From M0103 sp040386155 (GTDB lineage Bacteria > Bacteroidota > Bacteroidia > Flavobacteriales_D > Crocinitomicaceae): DNA of 64,000 nucleotides. Position numbers and translations under genes: made by a program. A model generated the notes under the pieces. That model saw only the letters and a program-made list of their open reading frames with translations, was not told the DNA's origin and ran no database searches. Below are positions 43,000 to 51,607 of this stretch, piece by piece; positions within the stretch are counted from its first letter, which is position 1; every line of letters starts with the position of its first letter. The stretch is taken from contig JAZKFZ010000004.1 of the NCBI GenBank assembly GCA_040386155.1, forward strand, positions 62,001-126,000, in the 5' to 3' direction.

Positions 43000-44370
43000 A
43001 TGAAAGAAAATAAAGAGGTTATCATTATCGGAGCAGGATTAGTAGGTTCTCTCTGGGCGGTGTATATGTCAAAGGCAGGGTATAAAGTCACTATTTATGA
43101 ACGCAGACCTGACATTCGAAAGGCAGAAATTTCAGCAGGAAAATCAATCAATTTAGCTTTGTCTGTTCGTGGATGGAAAGCCCTAGATGCCGTTGGTGTT
43201 GGAGATGAAATTCGAAAAATTGCCATCCCAATGCATGGTCGAATGATGCATGATTTAGAAGGAAATTTAACGTACCAAGCATACGGAAAGGAAGGTCAGG
43301 CAATTTACTCAGTTTCAAGAGGAGAAGTGAATTCCACCATGATGGATATTGCAGAGAATCATGGAAAAGCAACGATTCATTACAACCATGAGTGCATAAA
43401 AGTAGACTTAAAAGGTGGAATTGTGTACTTGAAGAATACAATTACAGGTGAAAGTCTTTCGGCGACAGCGGATGTTATTTTTGGTGCAGACGGCGCTTTT
43501 TCTGCTGTTCGGTACAGTTCTATGCAAAAAGTAGATCGCTTTCAATACAGTCAACATTTCGTTGCTGATGGCTATCGTGAAATTTTGCTGCCAGCAAACG
43601 CAGATGGTTCTTATAAAATGGATAAAAATGCACTTCATATTTGGCCGCGTGGTCGCTTTATGTTAATTGCATTAGCAAATGAAGACGGATCATTTACATG
43701 TACGCTATTCATGCCACACGAAGGCGACGAAAATTCTTTCGATCAACTAACAAGTAAAGAAGCTGTAACGCGATTTTTCAAAACCAAATTCCCTGATTTT
43801 TATGCAATGATGCCCGAAATCGCTGATCAATGGGAAACACATCCACTATCGGCTTTGGCAATTATTCGCTGCTATCCGTGGGCAATTGACAAAGTTGCTT
43901 TAATGGGCGATGCTGCACATGCCACCGTTCCATTTTATGGACAAGGGATGAATGCTGGCTTTGAAGATTGTACAGTATTGTCAGAATTAATGGACAAACA
44001 CAAAGAAAATTGGTCGGCAATTTTTGAAGAATACAGCGAGGTAAGAAAAAAAGATGGTGACGCTTTGCAAGATCTTTCGTTGGACAATTATATCGAAATG
44101 CGCGATTTAGTGGGTGATCCAGACTTTTTATTGCGTAAAAAAATTGAAGCAAAATTCAGCAGATTATACCCTGAAAAGTGGATGCCTTTGTACTCGCAAG
44201 TTACTTTCAGCAACATTCCGTATCACGAAGCCTATCAACGAGGAAAGTACCAGGAATCGATCATGAAAGAGGTGATGACAGAAGAAGGAATTCATGAAAA
44301 CTGGGACAATGAAGAAGTGATGGAACAGATGCTAGTGCTGTTGGACCAGAAGCAATTTGTACTTAGCTAA
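43000..44370 (+). CDS. kmo: Kynurenine 3-monooxygenase
   Basis: This FAD- and NADPH-dependent enzyme hydroxylates kynurenine. The dinucleotide motif IIGAGLVGSLWAVYMSKAG is at residues 9-27. SAGKSINLALSVRGWKALDAVG and the FAD-binding GDAAHATVPFYGQGMNAGFEDC block near residue 305 are characteristic. The length of 456 fits. Bacterial forms, like this one, have a C-terminal extension without a clear mitochondrial-type anchor. It is co-transcribed with kynU. Together they route tryptophan-derived kynurenine to 3-hydroxyanthranilate, most likely for NAD synthesis. Confidence 0.96.
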   Translation: MKENKEVIIIGAGLVGSLWAVYMSKAGYKVTIYERRPDIRKAEISAGKSINLALSVRGWKALDAVGVGDEIRKIAIPMHGRMMHDLEGNLTYQAYGKEGQAIYSVSRGEVNSTMMDIAENHGKATIHYNHECIKVDLKGGIVYLKNTITGESLSATADVIFGADGAFSAVRYSSMQKVDRFQYSQHFVADGYREILLPANADGSYKMDKNALHIWPRGRFMLIALANEDGSFTCTLFMPHEGDENSFDQLTSKEAVTRFFKTKFPDFYAMMPEIADQWETHPLSALAIIRCYPWAIDKVALMGDAAHATVPFYGQGMNAGFEDCTVLSELMDKHKENWSAIFEEYSEVRKKDGDALQDLSLDNYIEMRDLVGDPDFLLRKKIEAKFSRLYPEKWMPLYSQVTFSNIPYHEAYQRGKYQESIMKEVMTEEGIHENWDNEEVMEQMLVLLDQKQFVLS

Positions 44371-44424
44371 TTTTGGAATTCAATTGTTTTGTTAACTTAG
44401 TACCTAATTGACGTTAATACGAGT

Positions 44425-45360
44425 ATGATGAAATTGATGTTGTTTCTTTTGAGTTTTCTAGTGCTTTCAAATGCAGCACTGGCTCAAAAAAGTAGAAATT
44501 TTAATGGGAAAAGACGAAGCGACATGTTTGGTGGTGGTAGAGATTATCGCGATATCACAAAACATGGCTTACAAATTTCCTTAGGACCAATTTATACACT
44601 CACAAAGCCTAAAAACACAACTTATTCAGGGACAGATTTGGGTACCGGCCGACCGATGAATAGCATCATTGATCCAAGCGGAAAATTCGGTGCTTACATC
44701 AACGTTGGAATGGCGCATTATCGCTTAAAGGAATCTCGTTTTTGGGGAGCATTGGCGAAGAAAAATCCTGATGGTTTCTTTGGAAAACGTGTGAAAAGTA
44801 ATCTTTTTCACCGCTTCGATTGGGGCTTAGGCTTTGCCTACATGGGAGGAAAGGAAACCACTACGCAAGAATATTTTTCACCAACCAACACGCTGGTTGC
44901 TACGCAGGAATATTCTAATCAGTTTGCGAATGGCTACTTAACGGGTAGATTTACTGCCGATCGTTTTACACAAATTGGTGATAATTGGCATTTGGAAACT
45001 GGTATTGGCGTTAATTTCAACTACAATATTCTGTCTGATGAAAAACAAGGCTATGTGGCAGATTTGCAGGCACCTTTGAAATTTCAGAAAGACTTTATGG
45101 CTCAAATTCATGGACATATTGGCTTCAATTACCGTGTTCGAAAAGGAGATTATTTAACCTTCGGATTTTACATTCCTGCGATGGGTGTCTACGAATGGAA
45201 CAAAGCGAAACCAACAATTCAATGGTTTTCGAGCAATTATTACCCGCTTTCTTTTCAGTTTCAATGGATTCATCATTTTACAAAGCGACAAAAGGGCTGT
45301 AATACTCCTGGTTCTAGCGAAGATAAAAAGCGCAACGAGGAATACATGCAAAACAACTAA
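44425..45360 (+). CDS. Exported barrel-like protein, unknown function
   Basis: The 311-residue protein has a signal peptide (MMKLMLFLLSFLVLSNAALAQ). The mature part is rich in aromatic beta strands such as FDWGLGFAYMGG, WHLETGIGVNFNYN and YLTFGFYIPAMGVYEW, which suggests an outer-membrane or periplasmic beta structure. A basic stretch (KSRNFNGKRRSD) follows the cleavage site. I recognise no family. It lies 54 bases after kmo and four bases before the ArsC-like gene, so it may be part of the same transcript, but nothing ties it to kynurenine metabolism. Confidence 0.65.
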   Translation: MMKLMLFLLSFLVLSNAALAQKSRNFNGKRRSDMFGGGRDYRDITKHGLQISLGPIYTLTKPKNTTYSGTDLGTGRPMNSIIDPSGKFGAYINVGMAHYRLKESRFWGALAKKNPDGFFGKRVKSNLFHRFDWGLGFAYMGGKETTTQEYFSPTNTLVATQEYSNQFANGYLTGRFTADRFTQIGDNWHLETGIGVNFNYNILSDEKQGYVADLQAPLKFQKDFMAQIHGHIGFNYRVRKGDYLTFGFYIPAMGVYEWNKAKPTIQWFSSNYYPLSFQFQWIHHFTKRQKGCNTPGSSEDKKRNEEYMQNN

Positions 45361-45364
45361 GACC

Positions 45365-45721
45365 ATGAAAAAGATATTCCATTTAGGTGCATGCAGCACA
45401 AATGCCAGAATTCTGAAAGAAATTCAACCTGATGCAAGTGTAGAAATGCAAGATATCAAATTGCAAAATATTGACGCTGCAACCTTGGATTGGTTGAAAG
45501 AGAAAGTTGGATCTTATGAAGCCTTGTTTTCAAAAAAAGCAATGAAATACCGTGGAATGGGATTGCACCTTAAGACTTTGTCTGAAAACGATTATCGTCA
45601 ATTGATGCTCGATGAATATACTTTTTTGAAACGTCCATTTATGATCAATGGCGAAGAGGTTTTTATCGGAAATACAAAAGCAGTTGTGGAAGGAGCAGTG
45701 CAATCGTTCCAGAAAAAATAG
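45365..45721 (+). CDS. ArsC/Spx-like thioredoxin-fold protein
   Basis: The natural start is the ATG at 45365 (MKKIFHLGACSTNARILKEI, 118 residues); the frame extends upstream only inside the previous gene. The fold is recognised from the N-terminal strand-Cys-helix and from TFLKRPFMINGEEVFIGNTK, the Arg-Pro block of the ArsC family. The usual CxxC or CxTSR site is replaced by CSTNAR, leaving one cysteine in the active loop, as in arsenate reductase-like members rather than redox-sensing Spx. Arsenate reduction itself is uncertain, as no arsenic genes are nearby. Confidence 0.8.
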   Translation: MKKIFHLGACSTNARILKEIQPDASVEMQDIKLQNIDAATLDWLKEKVGSYEALFSKKAMKYRGMGLHLKTLSENDYRQLMLDEYTFLKRPFMINGEEVFIGNTKAVVEGAVQSFQKK

Positions 45722-45732
45722 TCTAAACATTT

Positions 45733-46638
45733 GTGTTGAAGTCGAACCTTAAGGCGCACATTGCCCTTTTTCTTGTCAATGCTTTGTATGGTGCAGGGCA
45801 CATTATTGCCAAGGGTGTCATGCCCGATTACCTTTCCCCCAATGTTTTTATTTTGCTTCGCGTTACCGGGGCCACAATTTTATTTTGGATCTTATACCTT
45901 TTGTTTTCCCGCGAAAAAATTGATCGAAAAGATGTTCTTTTGCTTGCCTTTTGCGGACTTTTTGGCGTAGCAATTAATCAATTGTTTTTCTTTAACGGCC
46001 TTAATCTTTCCTCTTCCGTCAATTCAGGAATTATCATGACGGTGAACCCAATTTTGGTAGTGATATTGTCCTTTTTCGTGCTCAAAGAAAAGCTCACAAG
46101 TTTCAAAATTTTTGGAATTCTGTTGGGTGCAACGGGTGCCATATTACTTACGCTTTCCTCGGGAAGGCATGGAAATTCTACTTTGTTGGGCGATACCTTT
46201 TTGTTCATCAATGCGCTTAGTTATGCAGTCTACCTCATCATTTCAAAACCTTTGATGAAGAAATATTCACCGCTAACGGTGGTCACGTATGTATTTACTT
46301 TCGGATTATTGTTTGTGTTGGTATTTCCATTAACAATTCAAGAATTAGGTGTCACAGATTTTAGTATAATCCCTGAAGCTGCGTGGTGGAAAATTGTGTA
46401 CATTATTCTTGGAGTTACTTTCTTTACCTACCTTCTTACCATGTATGGCTTGAAATATTTGAGTGCCTCCATCTCTAGCTCCTACATCTTTTTCCAACCT
46501 GTTTTACTAATTCTGTTTATCTTTTTATTGAGTTTTTTCAATATTTCAGAAGATTACAGTCACACTATTACTGCTGATAAATTTATCTACATGGGGTTGA
46601 TTTTTGGTGGGGTTTACCTCGTTTCAAAAAGCAAATAG
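45733..46638 (+). CDS. EamA/DMT-family membrane transporter
   Basis: The 301-residue protein has ten predicted helices in two EamA repeats. The first repeat shows GAGHIIAKGVMPDYLSPNVFILLRV and NQLFFFNGLNLSSSVNSGIIM. The second shows YAVYLIISKPLMKKYSPL and YGLKYLSASISSSYIFFQPV. Members export or exchange amino acids, nucleobases or other metabolites; the substrate cannot be predicted. The start is GTG at 45733 (TTG at 45736 is possible), 11 bases after the ArsC-like stop, with no ATG in a suitable place. Confidence 0.88.
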   Translation: MLKSNLKAHIALFLVNALYGAGHIIAKGVMPDYLSPNVFILLRVTGATILFWILYLLFSREKIDRKDVLLLAFCGLFGVAINQLFFFNGLNLSSSVNSGIIMTVNPILVVILSFFVLKEKLTSFKIFGILLGATGAILLTLSSGRHGNSTLLGDTFLFINALSYAVYLIISKPLMKKYSPLTVVTYVFTFGLLFVLVFPLTIQELGVTDFSIIPEAAWWKIVYIILGVTFFTYLLTMYGLKYLSASISSSYIFFQPVLLILFIFLLSFFNISEDYSHTITADKFIYMGLIFGGVYLVSKSK

Positions 46639-46663
46639 GGTTTTGGTATTGCTTTCAAAATGG

Positions 46664-46691
46664 TTGAATTCAGACATTAACAGTATCTTTG
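46664..46691 (+). promoter_or_regulatory. Candidate promoter of the yicC-gmk-nadD operon
   Basis: TTG (46664-46666) and TATCTTTG (46684-46691) are 17 bases apart, slightly short of the usual 19-21. The yicC ATG follows 16 bases later. Confidence 0.5.
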
Positions 46692-46707
46692 TAAAAAAAG
46701 TATAGCT

Positions 46708-47574
46708 ATGCTAATGTCAATGACAGGCTTCGGTAAAGCCTCAGGAACGTTTAACTCCAAGAAAATTTCCATCGAAATTCGTTCTTTGAACAGTAAATCC
46801 TTGGATTTAGGTGTTCGGATGGCACCTGCATACCGCGAATTGGAAGCTGAAATCAGAAAGGTAATCCTTCAGAAGTTGGAACGAGGAAAAGTAGATTTTA
46901 ATTTGAATATTGACAGCACTGGCGACTCTAAATCGCAATCGATTAATAGAGATTTAGCAAAAGTGTACTACGATGATTTAAAAGCTACCGATGAATTATT
47001 GGGAAGTCAATCTAATGATTATTTGTCCCTAATTGTAAAAATGCCAGACATTTTTGTGAATGTTCGCGAAGAATTAGGTGATGATGAAAAACAGTGGGTT
47101 TTGGAGCTTGCAGCGTCGGCGTGCGATCATTTGAATCAATTTAGACGACAAGAAGGAATTGCTTTGGAAAAGGAGTTTACAGCACGTATCGAAGAAATTA
47201 GATCGCTATTGAATGAAGTACCAAAGTATGAAAACGAACGCATAGAAACCATTCGTGAGCGCATGCGTAAAGCCCTAGACGAAATTGATTCTTCTAAATT
47301 GGACAGCAATCGCTTTGAGCAGGAATTGATTTTCTACATCGAAAAATTAGATGTTTCCGAAGAGAAAATGCGCTTGGCAAATCATTTAGATTATTTCTTG
47401 AGTACGATGACTCAAGCCGATTCAGGGAAAAAATTAGGGTTTATTTCGCAAGAAATTGGTCGCGAAGTAAACACCCTCGGCAGCAAAAGTAATCACGCCG
47501 AAATGCAAAAATTGGTGGTGGAGATGAAAGATGGATTGGAGAAAATTAAAGAACAGATTTTGAATACCTTGTAA
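46708..47574 (+). CDS. yicC: YicC/YloC family endoribonuclease
   Basis: The 288-residue protein begins with MLMSMTGFGKASG, the family N-terminus, which fixes the start. It contains RSLNSKSLDLGVRM and ends with the DUF1732-type block GKKLGFISQEIGREVNTLGSKS. YicC proteins are stress-related endoribonucleases that act on RNA in the cytoplasm. It leads an operon: its TAA overlaps the gmk ATG (TAATG), and nadD follows. The yicC-gmk order is common in bacteria, and nadD next to it is usual in Bacteroidota. Confidence 0.93.
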   Translation: MLMSMTGFGKASGTFNSKKISIEIRSLNSKSLDLGVRMAPAYRELEAEIRKVILQKLERGKVDFNLNIDSTGDSKSQSINRDLAKVYYDDLKATDELLGSQSNDYLSLIVKMPDIFVNVREELGDDEKQWVLELAASACDHLNQFRRQEGIALEKEFTARIEEIRSLLNEVPKYENERIETIRERMRKALDEIDSSKLDSNRFEQELIFYIEKLDVSEEKMRLANHLDYFLSTMTQADSGKKLGFISQEIGREVNTLGSKSNHAEMQKLVVEMKDGLEKIKEQILNTL

Positions 47575-48158
47575 TGAGTAGAGTCTCAAATAAAGATAAA
47601 TGCATCATCTTTTCAGCGCCATCTGGAGCTGGAAAAACTACCATCGTTCATGCGCTGTTAGACAAGCCGGAATTAAAGTTAAAATTTTCCGTTTCCGCAG
47701 CAAGTAGAAGTCCAAGACCGAATGAAGTTGATGGAAAAGATTACCATTTTTTAAGTGTACCCCAGTTCAAGGAATTGATTGAAAAAGATGCCTTCGTTGA
47801 ATGGGAAGAGGTGTACAAAGATAATTTATACGGCACCTTGAAATGGGAAGTGGAAGCGATTTGGAGGGAAGGATCTGCCGTTATTTTTGATGTGGATGTT
47901 GTGGGTGGTTTGAACTTGAAACGAATTTTTGGCGATCAAGCATTAGCTGTTTTTGTAGAACCACCCTCAGTTGAAGAATTGGAAAAACGTCTTCGCTATA
48001 GAAGTACTGAAACTGAGGAGAAAATTGCCATGCGCATGTTAAAGGCAAAGACGGAATTGAAAAGAAAGACGGAGTTTGATGTAGTGCTTCTGAACGATAA
48101 TTTAGAAAAGAGTATTGAAAATGCACGTCAAATTGTTGCAGAATTTTTAGCGAAATAA
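47574..48158 (+). CDS. gmk: Guanylate kinase
   Basis: This 194-residue enzyme phosphorylates GMP to GDP with ATP. The P-loop FSAPSGAGKTT is at residues 13-23. SAASRSPRPNEVDGKDYHF binds GMP, and VIFDVDVVGGLNLKRIF and VFVEPPSVEELEKRLRYRSTE belong to the core and lid. The length is typical. Start and stop are coupled to yicC (one-base overlap) and nadD (one-base gap), so the three genes form a tight operon. Confidence 0.97.
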   Translation: MSRVSNKDKCIIFSAPSGAGKTTIVHALLDKPELKLKFSVSAASRSPRPNEVDGKDYHFLSVPQFKELIEKDAFVEWEEVYKDNLYGTLKWEVEAIWREGSAVIFDVDVVGGLNLKRIFGDQALAVFVEPPSVEELEKRLRYRSTETEEKIAMRMLKAKTELKRKTEFDVVLLNDNLEKSIENARQIVAEFLAK

Positions 48159-48159
48159 G

Positions 48160-48768
48160 ATGAAAGTCGGCTTATATTTTGGGACCTTTAATCCGATACA
48201 TGTTGGTCATTTGATCATAGCAAATCACATGGCACAGCATCCCGATTTAGAACAAATTTGGTTGGTTGTTTCACCTCACAATCCACTGAAAGACAAAGCC
48301 ACCCTGTTATCAGATTTTCATCGTAGAACCCTCGTTCAATTAGCGGTAGATGACAATCCAAAATTGCAAGTTTCCGACATTGAATTCCATCTCCCAAAGC
48401 CAAGCTATACTGTTACCACACTTGCGCACTTAAAAGAAAAATATCCCAAGCACGAATTTTCCTTAATTATGGGAGCAGATAACCTTCGCTCCTTGCACAA
48501 ATGGTTCAACTATGAGCACATTTTGGAAAATTACAAGGTGTATGTGTATCCGCGCCTATTGACAGAGAACGAGTTGGAAAGTTTCTCTGCGAATGAAAAT
48601 TTTGAGACAATCAGCCAACATCCCAACGTAGTGTATTGCAATGATGTTCCTGTAATGAAAATATCTTCGAGTTTTATTCGAAATGCTATTGCAGCAAAGC
48701 GAGATGTCAGCTATTTATTGACAGAACCAGTGCTAAAGTATGTTGATGAAATGGGCTTTTACAAATAG
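48160..48768 (+). CDS. nadD: Nicotinate-nucleotide adenylyltransferase
   Basis: This 202-residue enzyme adenylates nicotinate mononucleotide in NAD synthesis. The nucleotidyltransferase motif GTFNPIHVGHL is at residues 8-18. LVVSPHNPLKDKATLL, FSLIMGADNLRSLHKW and the C-terminal ISSSFIRNAI motif complete the signature. It is the last gene of the yicC-gmk-nadD operon. About 5 kb upstream, kynU and kmo may supply the same cofactor pathway, but there is no direct operon link. Confidence 0.95.
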   Translation: MKVGLYFGTFNPIHVGHLIIANHMAQHPDLEQIWLVVSPHNPLKDKATLLSDFHRRTLVQLAVDDNPKLQVSDIEFHLPKPSYTVTTLAHLKEKYPKHEFSLIMGADNLRSLHKWFNYEHILENYKVYVYPRLLTENELESFSANENFETISQHPNVVYCNDVPVMKISSSFIRNAIAAKRDVSYLLTEPVLKYVDEMGFYK

Positions 48769-48787
48769 TCAGTAATTCTTTTTCTTT

Positions 48788-50254
48788 CTAATTATTCCCG
48801 TAATGTTTCTGGCGTAAATTGGGCGAATCGAATTTATACAAGTTATCATTCGCCGATTTGTCCAACTTAGCACAAATAGTTAAGCCCCACAGAACCAACT
48901 CCATACAGAAATCCTTGTCCCCATTGCTTAAATTACCAGCATACTCTTCAACAACGGATACCAATGGTTCCACACTCCTTAGACTTTCAAAGAATTCATC
49001 ATCTGTATCGGTGTAATTCAGTTCGATAAAATTATTGTCGAACCAATTGATCAAATCTGTGTAAGGGGTTTTTACACCTTCTTTTTCTAATTTAGGAATA
49101 CGTGGGAAAAGTTGTTCAAATAGTGTGATGATTGCTCTATCAATTAATAATTTTGCTACTTCATCAGCTCCTTCTTGCTCTCCCTCGTACACTAACTCAA
49201 TTTTTCCAGTGATAGAAGGTATTATAGATGTGAAATCAACCAATCGAATAGTTGTAGTCTCAGATCCTGTTTCTATTAAACGCAGTTTTGCAGCTGCCAT
49301 CAGATTTTCCATTGCGCTGATTGATAATCGTGCGCTAACACCACTTTTTGCATCTACGTATTCACTTTTTCGTGCTTCAAATGCAACTCCTTCTAACAAG
49401 TCTTTCGCAAGATTTGGAGTTTTAATAGCCACCTTATCGCTGTCAGAAATTCGTGCTTCTTGTTCGGTTATTTCTCTTGCTAACGCTATTGTTTTAGGAT
49501 AATGTGTAAAAATTTGCGATCCAATTCGGTCTTTCAAAGGTGTTACGATACTTCCTCTATTGGTATAATCTTCCGGATTTGCAGTAAACACAAATTGAAT
49601 ATCGAGTGGCATTCTCAATTGAAAACCACGAATTTGAACATCACCTTCTTGTAAAATGTTAAACAAAGAAACTTGAATTCTAGCCTGTAAATCTGGTAAT
49701 TCATTTAAGACGAAAATAGAACGATTGGCGCGTGGAATCATTCCATAATGCAACACTCGTTCATCTGAATACGGCAATTTCAATGTTGCAGCTTTAATTG
49801 GATCAATGTCACCAATTAAATCGGACACATTCACATCTGGTGTTGCCAATTTTTCAAAGAAACGATTCGAACGATGCACCCATTCAATTGGCGTGTTATC
49901 GCCATGTTCTGCAAGTAGATCGCGCGCATATTTTGAAATTGGATGAAAAGGACTATCGTTAATTTCAGAACCTTTTACGATGGGCATGTATTCATCCAAC
50001 AAATCAACCATGCTTCGTGCAATTTTCGTTTTTGCTTGACCACGCAAGCCTAACAAATTAATGTGGTGACCAGCTAGGATTGCCTTTTTCAACTGAGGAA
50101 CTACTGTGTCTTCATAACCCCACAATCCTTCAAAAACGGGTTGCTTAGCTTTGATTCGCGCAATTAAATTCGCTTGAATTTCCTGATTGATTGTTTTGTC
50201 AATATACCCAGTATCTTTCAATTCTTTAAATGTCATTTCCTTCTTCATCTCCAC
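48788..50254 (-). CDS. ChlI/MoxR-like AAA ATPase
   Basis: The 488-residue ATPase has a Walker A loop GLRGQAKT at residues 69-76. The Walker B position near residue 180 reads SIFVLNELPDL, with Asn-Glu in place of the usual Asp-Glu. ARIQVSLFNILQEGDVQIRGF, VFTANPEDYTNRGSI and the long C-terminal helical part place it in a magnesium chelatase-like branch that I recall as having Asn here in other phyla too. It directly abuts the VWA gene upstream, and MoxR/VWA pairs usually act as chaperones that insert metals or assemble complexes. The target is unknown and no chlorophyll genes are present. Confidence 0.88.
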   Translation of the reverse strand: MEMKKEMTFKELKDTGYIDKTINQEIQANLIARIKAKQPVFEGLWGYEDTVVPQLKKAILAGHHINLLGLRGQAKTKIARSMVDLLDEYMPIVKGSEINDSPFHPISKYARDLLAEHGDNTPIEWVHRSNRFFEKLATPDVNVSDLIGDIDPIKAATLKLPYSDERVLHYGMIPRANRSIFVLNELPDLQARIQVSLFNILQEGDVQIRGFQLRMPLDIQFVFTANPEDYTNRGSIVTPLKDRIGSQIFTHYPKTIALAREITEQEARISDSDKVAIKTPNLAKDLLEGVAFEARKSEYVDAKSGVSARLSISAMENLMAAAKLRLIETGSETTTIRLVDFTSIIPSITGKIELVYEGEQEGADEVAKLLIDRAIITLFEQLFPRIPKLEKEGVKTPYTDLINWFDNNFIELNYTDTDDEFFESLRSVEPLVSVVEEYAGNLSNGDKDFCMELVLWGLTICAKLDKSANDNLYKFDSPNLRQKHYGNN

Positions 50255-51397
50255 TTATATTTTTTTAATTCTGTTCTTTTCGTAATCTTCAAATATCATT
50301 TGTCCTAATCCCGAAAGTCCGGTTAAGAATGCTTTTCCTTTGTTTTGTGCGGTAAACATTTCTACAAACTGACGCAAATAGGGATCTTGTGCAATCATGA
50401 ATGTCGTAATCGGAATTTTCAGTTTTCGTGCTTGAGCCGCCATATTGAGACATTTCGAAACGATATACTCATCCAATCCATTGCTGTTTTTGTAAAATTC
50501 ACCTGAAGGCAATTGCACGCAACTTGGTTTTCCATCGGTGATCATAAAAATCTGTTTATTTGTATTGCGTTTGCGCCGTAAAATGTCCATGGCTAATTCC
50601 AATCCCGCGACTGTATTCGTATGAAACGGACCCACTTGTAAATAAGGTAGATCTTTCACTTTTATTGGCCAGGCTTCGTTGCCAAAAACAATGATGTCAA
50701 TCGAATCCTTTGGGTATTTTCGATGAATCAACTCTACCAATGCCATAGCCACTTTTTTTGCAGGCGTAATGCGGTCTTCTCCGTACAAAATCATGGAGTG
50801 ACTTATATCAATCATCAGCACAGTACTCATTTGCGCTTTGTGCTTCGTTTCCTCCACTACCAAATCATCTTCAGTCAGACGCAAATCAGCGATGCCATTA
50901 TTTATTTGGGCATTTTTCAAGCTTTCGGTCATGTTCACTTGCGCCAAATCATCACCAAATTGAAAAGCTCTGTTTTCCCCATCTCGTTCATCACCAACAC
51001 CAACTTTCGTAGTACGGTGATTTCCAGCTCCACTTTTCTTCAGTTTTCCAAAAATTTGATCTAAGGCATATTCACGCAAAGCAGCTTCTAATTTTGCTGT
51101 CAGGACATTCTTCCCTTTCCCTTTACCCGAATTTCCATCTTCTTGATCTATTTCTTCTTTGATATAACCTCTTTTCTTCAAATCTTCCTCGAAATCTTGA
51201 AGGGTGTATGCTTCGCTAAAAATGTTGTATTCTTGATCGAGGGAGTTCAACCAATCAAAAGCTTCTTCAATGTCGCCTGAAGTATGGGTGAGTAATTCTT
51301 TGAAAATGTCAAATACACGATCAAAGTGTTCTATTTCTTTAGGAACATGTTTACTGAATGTAAAACCTTTACCGAAATTGAAATCGATTCCTTCCAT
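50255..51397 (-). CDS. VWA-domain protein, partner of the ChlI-like ATPase
   Basis: The 380-residue protein has a helical N-terminal half with charged linkers (EEIDQEDGNSGKGKGKN). A von Willebrand A domain starts near residue 185, and its metal site is DISHS in STVLMIDISHSMILYG. SIDIIVFGNEAWPIKVKDL and FMITDGKPSCVQLPSGEF also belong to the domain. It is cytoplasmic, with no signal peptide. Its stop codon is immediately followed by the ATPase start, so both proteins are made together, like BchI/BchD or MoxR/VWA pairs. Confidence 0.88.
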   Translation of the reverse strand: MEGIDFNFGKGFTFSKHVPKEIEHFDRVFDIFKELLTHTSGDIEEAFDWLNSLDQEYNIFSEAYTLQDFEEDLKKRGYIKEEIDQEDGNSGKGKGKNVLTAKLEAALREYALDQIFGKLKKSGAGNHRTTKVGVGDERDGENRAFQFGDDLAQVNMTESLKNAQINNGIADLRLTEDDLVVEETKHKAQMSTVLMIDISHSMILYGEDRITPAKKVAMALVELIHRKYPKDSIDIIVFGNEAWPIKVKDLPYLQVGPFHTNTVAGLELAMDILRRKRNTNKQIFMITDGKPSCVQLPSGEFYKNSNGLDEYIVSKCLNMAAQARKLKIPITTFMIAQDPYLRQFVEMFTAQNKGKAFLTGLSGLGQMIFEDYEKNRIKKI

Positions 51398-51607
51398 GTT
51401 ATTTTTTTAAGCTCATCGAAAAGGTAAAATTCACCCTATCAGCTAATTTTCATTAAAAATATTCAATTTATGGATACACTATGAACAATTATAGCGCTAA
51501 AGGGAAAAATTTTTGAAGTTGAAAAGGAGTAGGGTGAGGTAATTTATCAATTGTATAAAATCTTCTATAGCTTTATTCAATATCTTTAAGCAATTCTAAT
51601 TAAAAAT

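Noticed and set aside
51430..51540. Inverted CACCCTA / TAGGGTG before the cyclase gene.
   Set aside because: The seven-base arms are about 90 bases apart without further support for structure or regulation.
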